Shown piece by piece: positions 59,069 through 64,000 of a stretch of DNA of 64,000 bases. Source of the DNA: Streptomyces sp. B21-083 (GTDB lineage: Bacteria; Actinomycetota; Actinomycetes; Streptomycetales; Streptomycetaceae); assembly GCF_036898825.1 (NCBI RefSeq), contig NZ_JARUND010000001.1, forward strand, positions 3,348,001-3,412,000, given 5' to 3'. The notes under the pieces are model-generated. The model saw only the letters and a list, made by a program, of their open reading frames with translations. It had not been told where the DNA came from and made no database searches. Each line of letters starts with the position of its first letter. Position 1 is the first letter of the stretch. Made by a program: the position numbers and the translations under genes.

Positions 59069-61009
59069 ATGTCCGTGGTCGACCGCCAGGAGTGGGACGT
59101 TGTCGTGGTCGGCGCCGGTGGCGCCGGACTGCGCGCCGCCATCGAGGCACGCGAGCGTGGCGCCCGTACGGCGGTGATCTGCAAGTCGCTGTTCGGCAAG
59201 GCGCACACGGTGATGGCCGAGGGCGGGATCGCCGCCGCCATGGGCAACGTCAACTCGGGTGACAACTGGCAGGTCCACTTCCGCGACACCATGCGCGGCG
59301 GCAAGTTCCTCAACCAGTGGCGGATGGCGGAGCTGCACGCTCAGGAGGCCCCCGACCGGGTCTGGGAACTTGAGACCTGGGGCGCCCTCTTCGACCGCAC
59401 CCGCGACGGCCGGATCTCCCAGCGCAACTTCGGCGGCCACGAGTACCCGCGTCTCGCCCACGTCGGCGACCGCACCGGACTCGAACTCATCCGCACCCTC
59501 CAGCAGAAGATCGTCTCCCTCCAGCAGCAGGACAAGAAGGAGACCGGCGACTACGAGTCCCGGCTGAAGGTCTTCCAGGAGTGCACGGTCACCCGCGTCC
59601 TCAAGAACGGTGACGCCGTCTCCGGTGTCTTCGCCTACGAGCGTGAGTCGGGCCGTTTCTTCACCCTCGAAGCCCCGTCCGTCGTGATCGCGACCGGCGG
59701 GATCGGCAAGTCCTTCAAGGTGACGTCGAACTCGTGGGAGTACACCGGCGACGGCCACGCGCTGGCGCTGCTCGCCGGGGCACCGCTGCTCAACATGGAG
59801 TTCGTGCAGTTCCACCCGACGGGCATGGTCTGGCCGCCGTCGGTCAAAGGCATCCTCGTCACGGAATCCGTCCGCGGCGACGGCGGTGTGCTGCGCAACT
59901 CCGACGGAAAACGCTTCATGTTCGACTACATCCCGGACGTCTTCAAGGAGAAGTACGCCCAGTCGGAGGCCGAGGGCGACCGCTGGTACGAGGACCCGGA
60001 CAACAACCGCCGGCCGCCCGAACTGCTCCCCCGGGACGAGGTGGCCCGCGCCATCAACTCCGAGGTCAAGGCGGGCCGGGGCTCCCCGCACGGCGGTGTC
60101 TTCCTGGACGTCTCGACCCGGATGCCCGCGGAGGTGATCCGGCGCCGGCTGCCGTCCATGTACCACCAGTTCAAGGAGCTGGCGGACGTCGACATCACCG
60201 CCGAGGCGATGGAGGTCGGGCCCACCTGCCACTACGTGATGGGCGGTATCGCTGTCGATTCTGACACCGCCGCCGCACGCGGCGTACCAGGCCTCTTCGC
60301 CGCCGGCGAGGTCGCGGGCGGCATGCACGGCTCCAACCGGCTCGGCGGCAACTCCCTCTCCGACCTGCTGGTGTTCGGCCGCCGTGCGGGCCTGCACGCC
60401 GCCGAGTACGCGAACTCGGCCGGCGCCCGCTCCCCCGTGGACGACGACCAGATCGACACGGCCGCGGCGGAGGCCCTGCGCCCCTTCTCGGCGGAGGAAC
60501 CGACCCCCGGCGGGGAGAACAGCCGCCCGGCGGAGAACCCGTACACCCTCCACCAGGAGCTCCAGCAGACCATGAACGACCTGGTCGGCATCATCCGCCG
60601 CGAGGGCGAGATGGAGCAGGCGCTGGAGAAGCTGGCCGAGCTGCGGGTACGAGCCCACCGCGCCGGAGTCGAGGGGCACCGCCAGTTCAACCCGGGCTGG
60701 CATCTCGCCCTGGACCTGCGGAACATGCTGCTGGTCAGCGAGTGCGTGGCGCTGGCGGCGCTGGAGCGCACCGAGTCGCGGGGCGGCCACACCCGTGAGG
60801 ACCATCCGGTGATGGACCGTGGGTGGCGCAACGTGAACCTGCTGTGCCGACTCTCCGACCCTGCCGGTGGGTTGGCGGCGACCGACCCGGCGAGCGGCCT
60901 GATCGCCCTCACCCGCGAGACCACCGACCCCGTCCGCCCCGACCTGCTCGCCCTCTTCGAGAAAGAGGAGCTGGTCAAGTACCTCACCGACGAGGAGCTG
61001 TACGAGTGA
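59069..61009 (+). CDS. sdhA: Succinate dehydrogenase flavoprotein subunit
   Basis: This 646-residue flavoprotein oxidises succinate to fumarate. The FAD-binding start VVVVGAGGAGLRAAIEARER is followed by KAHTVMAEGGIAAAMGN, whose flavin-attachment His lies in the HTVMAEGG type, then FVQFHPTGMVWPP, GGVFLDVSTRMPAEVIRRRL, MEVGPTCHYVMGGIAVD (active-site region) and HGSNRLGGNSLSDLLVFGRR. ATG 59069 follows a short GAAAAGGGAAC site. It overlaps sdhB by GTGA. Confidence 0.93.
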   Translation: MSVVDRQEWDVVVVGAGGAGLRAAIEARERGARTAVICKSLFGKAHTVMAEGGIAAAMGNVNSGDNWQVHFRDTMRGGKFLNQWRMAELHAQEAPDRVWELETWGALFDRTRDGRISQRNFGGHEYPRLAHVGDRTGLELIRTLQQKIVSLQQQDKKETGDYESRLKVFQECTVTRVLKNGDAVSGVFAYERESGRFFTLEAPSVVIATGGIGKSFKVTSNSWEYTGDGHALALLAGAPLLNMEFVQFHPTGMVWPPSVKGILVTESVRGDGGVLRNSDGKRFMFDYIPDVFKEKYAQSEAEGDRWYEDPDNNRRPPELLPRDEVARAINSEVKAGRGSPHGGVFLDVSTRMPAEVIRRRLPSMYHQFKELADVDITAEAMEVGPTCHYVMGGIAVDSDTAAARGVPGLFAAGEVAGGMHGSNRLGGNSLSDLLVFGRRAGLHAAEYANSAGARSPVDDDQIDTAAAEALRPFSAEEPTPGGENSRPAENPYTLHQELQQTMNDLVGIIRREGEMEQALEKLAELRVRAHRAGVEGHRQFNPGWHLALDLRNMLLVSECVALAALERTESRGGHTREDHPVMDRGWRNVNLLCRLSDPAGGLAATDPASGLIALTRETTDPVRPDLLALFEKEELVKYLTDEELYE

Positions 61010-61797
61010 GCAGCAGCGTGAGCAGCAGCTACGAGGCCCGTTTCAAGGTCTGGCGCGGTGATGTGAAGGGCGGCGGGCTGAAGGACTTCGCCGTCGAGGT
61101 GAACGACGGTGAGGTCGTCCTCGACATCATCCACCGGCTCCAGGCGACCCAGGCCCCGGACCTCGCCGTCCGCTGGAACTGCAAGGCGGGCAAGTGCGGT
61201 TCGTGTTCGGCGGAGATCAACGGGCGTCCCCGGCTGCTGTGCATGACCCGGATGTCGGTGTTCACCCGCGAGGAGACGATCACGGTGACTCCCCTGCGGG
61301 CCTTCCCCGTTGTCCGGGACCTCGTCACCGACGTCGGGTTCAACTACGCCAAGGCCCGCGAGGTGCCGGCCTTCGTGCCGCCGGAGGGAGTGGGCCCCGG
61401 CGAGTACCGGATGATGCAGGAGGACGTGGACCGGTCGCAGGAGTTCCGCAAGTGCATCGAGTGCTTCCTGTGCCAGGACACCTGCCATGTGGTCCGCGAC
61501 CACGAGGAGAACAAGCCCGCGTTCGCCGGACCCCGCTTCCTGATGCGCGTCGCGGAGCTGGACATGCACCCCCTGGACGCGGCGGCGGAGTCGGGCCTGG
61601 ACCGTAAGCGCACCGCCCAGGAAGAACACGGCCTCGGCTACTGCAACATCACCAAGTGCTGCAGCGAGGTGTGCCCGGAGGGCATCCACATCACGGACAA
61701 CGCGCTGATCCCCCTGAAGGAACGGGCGGTCGACCGCAAGTACGACCCGCTGGTGTGGCTGGGCTCGAAGATCAGGAGACGGTCGGAAAGCTCATGA
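61006..61797 (+). CDS. sdhB: Succinate dehydrogenase iron-sulfur subunit
   Basis: This 263-residue protein relays electrons from FAD to quinone. The [2Fe-2S] ligands lie in CKAGKCGSCSAEINGRPRLLC and the C-terminal ferredoxin-like domain has CIECFLCQDTC and CNITKCCSEVCPEGI for [4Fe-4S] and [3Fe-4S]. Start GTG 61006 overlaps the sdhA stop. A second GTG at 61018 lies in a 12-bp tandem duplication (GTGAGCAGCAGC twice), so the exact start is uncertain. Its last 26 bases overlap the convergent phosphotransferase gene. Confidence 0.93.
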   Translation: MSSSVSSSYEARFKVWRGDVKGGGLKDFAVEVNDGEVVLDIIHRLQATQAPDLAVRWNCKAGKCGSCSAEINGRPRLLCMTRMSVFTREETITVTPLRAFPVVRDLVTDVGFNYAKAREVPAFVPPEGVGPGEYRMMQEDVDRSQEFRKCIECFLCQDTCHVVRDHEENKPAFAGPRFLMRVAELDMHPLDAAAESGLDRKRTAQEEHGLGYCNITKCCSEVCPEGIHITDNALIPLKERAVDRKYDPLVWLGSKIRRRSESS

Positions 61798-62764
61798 CCT
61801 GTTCGAGGCTGTGCTCGGCGATCCCGCGCATGAAGGCGGGGTCCGGGAACGCGCCGACGTCGAGCAGTCGCAGCGGGCCGGTGGCCAGGGAGAGGTGCAT
61901 GGCGAGCCGGTAGAGGCGGAGGCGGTTCGGGTCGAGGTCCGGGGCGGCCAGGCTCTCGTACAGCGTCCCGAACCGCTGGCGCAGGAACACGTGCTCCCAC
62001 TCGGCGTCGAAGTACAGCAGGCCCTCGATGTCGATGAGCGCCGGTTCGCCGTCCGGGGTCACCAGGACGTGGTCCGGGCCGAGTTCGCCGTGGATGAGGG
62101 ACAGCGGGCCGGTCCGGGGGCGGATTTCGGCTGCCAGGTGCCGTACCAGCGGGGCGGCTCGCGGCTGCCGTACGACGAGGTCGTCGAGGTCGTGCAGGGC
62201 GCGGTCCGTGATGATCCGCTCGCACGAACTCCCGTGGGACACCCCGCCCTTGTCGACGAGGCCGACCTTGCCGAGACGGGGCCCGGTGGCGCTGTGCAGC
62301 GCGCCGAGCAGGTCACCGAGGCGGTCCAGGACCTCGGCGCCGGTCTCCGGATCGCGTTCGAGGAGCACCTCCAGGTTGCCGCCGCCCGGGTGTCCCCGCA
62401 CGTCCTCGACGACCGCCGCGTCCGCCGGGAGATGGGTGTGCGCGGGGTCGGCGTACAGGAGGCGCGGGGTGCGGACACCGACGGCCGCGAGGCGGTCGTG
62501 GCACGCCGTGAACAGGTCGAGACCGGTGGCGTGGGCGAGGGGGTCGCGGTGGTCGATCGGACCGGCGTCCCACAGGTCCTCGTCCGGCGACCAGACGTAC
62601 GCGATCACCGTCGTGCCGTCGTCGAGGGCGAGCCGGTAGACCCCCTTCTTGCTGCCACCGCGCACCCGGGTGACCCCGGTCAGGAGACGGTTTCGGCCGA
62701 GGGCGGCGCGGGCGAGGGGGGTGAGGTCGGTGGCGGTGAGCTCTCTGCGGGTTGTGCCGCTCAT
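61772..62764 (-). CDS. Kinase-fold phosphotransferase (APH-like), substrate unknown
   Basis: This 330-residue protein of the aminoglycoside-phosphotransferase/choline-kinase fold has DGTTVIAYVWSPDED near the nucleotide site, a catalytic loop written LSLIHGELGPDHVLV and DIEG as the metal-binding motif. The usual H-G-D-x-x-x-x-N becomes H-G-E-L-G-P-D-H, so the catalytic residues are altered, but the same H-G-E-L-G-P-D-H form appears in other actinobacterial members (recalled). The start ATG 62764 shares ATGA with the small membrane protein upstream. Its 3' end overlaps sdhB tail to tail. Confidence 0.72.
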   Translation of the reverse strand: MSGTTRRELTATDLTPLARAALGRNRLLTGVTRVRGGSKKGVYRLALDDGTTVIAYVWSPDEDLWDAGPIDHRDPLAHATGLDLFTACHDRLAAVGVRTPRLLYADPAHTHLPADAAVVEDVRGHPGGGNLEVLLERDPETGAEVLDRLGDLLGALHSATGPRLGKVGLVDKGGVSHGSSCERIITDRALHDLDDLVVRQPRAAPLVRHLAAEIRPRTGPLSLIHGELGPDHVLVTPDGEPALIDIEGLLYFDAEWEHVFLRQRFGTLYESLAAPDLDPNRLRLYRLAMHLSLATGPLRLLDVGAFPDPAFMRGIAEHSLEQVMSFPTVS

Positions 62765-63069
62765 GCGTCGAGGCGGGGGCGCGCGGAACGCGACTGGAGG
62801 TAGGCGCCCGCCGTCATCATCAGCACGCCGATGATTCCCATGGCCCCGTGGAGGACACGGGTGCCGCCGAACGCGTCCAATGCCCCCCACGACATGAGCA
62901 GGAACATGCCCGTGCCGAAGGACATCGATCCGTAGCCCCACAGCTCGGGGCGCACAGTGCGGTACCGCAGCCATGGCAGCAGCCAGGCGGTCCTGACCGC
63001 AACCGCACCGATCACCACCAGGCCGGCCATCAGCAGCCCGGCCGTTCCCAGCAGATACGAGTCAAACAT
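62761..63069 (-). CDS. Small three- to four-helix membrane protein
   Basis: This 102-residue protein has hydrophobic segments near residues 8-28, 49-66 and 72-92 and a basic C-terminal RSARPRLDA. It starts at ATG 63069 and its stop overlaps the phosphotransferase start. No family or function is recognised. It is probably translated together with the phosphotransferase. Confidence 0.7.
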   Translation of the reverse strand: MFDSYLLGTAGLLMAGLVVIGAVAVRTAWLLPWLRYRTVRPELWGYGSMSFGTGMFLLMSWGALDAFGGTRVLHGAMGIIGVLMMTAGAYLQSRSARPRLDA

Positions 63070-63179
63070 CCCCCGCCCCCTTCGAACACGCCTACGGGGA
63101 CCCTACCCACTCCTCCTCTCCCGCCACCCCTGCCCCATCCCGGTCGCGGGACCGCGATCGCCCCCATACGCTCGCAAAT

Positions 63180-64000
63180 GTGACGCCCTCCCTTACCAGG
63201 GGCCGGCCGCGGCGAGCCGCCTCCCACATACCCGTGCGCGTGGCACACACCGCGCTCGGCGGGGTGATCGGTGTGCTGTGGCTGGTGCTGCCCGGAGCGA
63301 CAGCGGATCAGGAGGGCTACGAGGCCCCCGTGTCGGCGGTCGGCAGCGCGCCGGCCGTCTCCGCGTCCGCGACGGCCGTGTCCGATGCCCCGGCGGTCGC
63401 GGACGCGCGGGAGAAGACCTCCGCCGGTGATCTGGTCCTGCCGCTCGTGGTGGCGGGTGTGGCCGTCGCGGTGGCCGGGTACAGCTACGCCCGGCGCAGG
63501 CGCCGCAGCGGAACCCCTACGATTCCCTCCGCCCTGCCTCCTGTCGCGCGGCCCACGACCCCCGAGCTCGACCGGCAGGCCCGCAAGTCGCTGGTCGCCG
63601 CAGACGACTGTGTACGCACCAGCCGGGAGGAACTCGGCTTCGTGGAGGGGCTGTTCGGGAGCGAGGCCGTCGCGCCCTTCACGGAGGCCGTGCGCTGTGC
63701 CGAGGCCGAGCTGTCGGCCGCCTTCCAACTGCGCCAGGCGTACGACGACAGCCCGACGGACGCCTCCCGGGCCGGCCTCGACCAGATCGTCGCCCGCTGT
63801 GTGGACGCAGGTAGGCGACTGGACGCGGAGGCCGCCGGGTTCGACCAACTGCGCGCTCTGGAGCAGGACATGAGTGGTGCGCTCAGACACGCCGAGGTGC
63901 GCTTCCGGGAGCTGACCGGTCGGACGAGTGCGGCGGAGGCGACCCTCGCCGATCTCGGCGAGCGGTATGCGCCGAGCGCCTCGCTCCTCGTCTCCGGCCA
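63180..64000 (+). CDS. Membrane protein related to TPM-domain proteins but lacking TPM, partial
   Basis: The frame opens at GTG 63180 and runs off the right edge with no stop, giving at least 273 residues. A signal-like segment (VAHTALGGVIGVLWLVLPGA) is followed by an Ala/Ser linker of about 40 residues, a membrane helix (DLVLPLVVAGVAVAVAGYSY) and an Arg-rich stop-transfer. A long cytoplasmic helical region follows: LDRQARKSLVAADDCVRTSR, EELGFVEGLFGSEAVAPFTE and FDQLRALEQDMSGALRHAE. The helical part resembles Streptomyces TPM-phosphatase proteins, but the extracellular TPM domain that normally follows the signal is missing. A near-leaderless start is possible. Confidence 0.6.
   Translation, partial: MTPSLTRGRPRRAASHIPVRVAHTALGGVIGVLWLVLPGATADQEGYEAPVSAVGSAPAVSASATAVSDAPAVADAREKTSAGDLVLPLVVAGVAVAVAGYSYARRRRRSGTPTIPSALPPVARPTTPELDRQARKSLVAADDCVRTSREELGFVEGLFGSEAVAPFTEAVRCAEAELSAAFQLRQAYDDSPTDASRAGLDQIVARCVDAGRRLDAEAAGFDQLRALEQDMSGALRHAEVRFRELTGRTSAAEATLADLGERYAPSASLLVSG

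Noticed and set aside
1..64000. tRNA, rRNA, riboswitch or phage attachment sites
   Set aside because: No cloverleaf, T-loop signature, conserved riboswitch core, integrase or direct-repeat pair was recognised, though a covariance-model search was not possible.

Overview
This window is high-GC actinobacterial DNA and almost certainly comes from a Streptomyces chromosome. Coding regions show strong third-position G/C. There are many ATGA, GTGA and TTGA stop/start overlaps and several GTG or TTG starts. Family markers include mycothiol deacetylase, DUF397/DUF5753 pairs, the DivIVA-RFPL motif and a bldK-type oligopeptide permease. No rRNA, tRNA, CRISPR array or intact insertion sequence was seen.

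Layout. 1-17.6 kb is a conserved metabolic stretch: the tail of an enoyl-CoA hydratase, 3-methyladenine glycosylase (tag), a DivIVA-motif membrane protein, a FolP2-like dihydropteroate synthase paralogue, a LOG-family hydrolase, dapE, dapC, a 7Fe ferredoxin, a GNAT acetyltransferase, a SirB1-like protein, a two-component/ABC-2 exporter operon, a YoaR-domain wall protein and mshB. From memory, homologues of many of these genes lie in similar order in Mycobacterium tuberculosis (typA, lpqW, mshB, ferredoxin, dapC, dapE, LOG, folP2, DivIVA-like, tagA), so this looks like an old actinobacterial backbone.

17.6-28 kb is accessory. It holds a Uma2 protein, a DUF6247 gene broken by one amber codon, and a pair of divergent regulators that have both lost their 5' ends at one junction near 19,806. 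After these come a DUF397 gene, an eight-gene cassette of lower-GC-looking genes with a WXG100-like protein and a T7SS-signal membrane protein, and an intact DUF6247/partner pair resembling a toxin-antitoxin module.

28-53 kb is dominated by peptide handling. There is a DPP-IV-type peptidase followed by three Opp/Dpp-family ABC importers. The first has C, A, B and D genes but no adjacent F gene. A DF ATPase pair on the opposite strand has no permease genes, only a possible permease tail upstream. The second importer is complete (A-B-C-D-F, all overlapping) and has a C-terminally membrane-anchored binding protein. The third is the bldK-type locus, with a large hairpin between the binding-protein and permease genes.

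53-64 kb is backbone again: typA/bipA, an LpqW-like binding-protein homologue, a succinate dehydrogenase operon (membrane anchor, SdhA, SdhB), a kinase-fold phosphotransferase overlapping sdhB tail to tail, a small membrane protein, and a partial membrane protein at the right edge.

Together, the backbone covers lysine/peptidoglycan precursor synthesis (dapC, dapE), mycothiol, respiration and envelope functions. The accessory insertions between them cover peptide uptake, secretion-like cassettes and decaying regulator or toxin-antitoxin pairs. All family assignments come from recognising motifs by eye; no database search was run.
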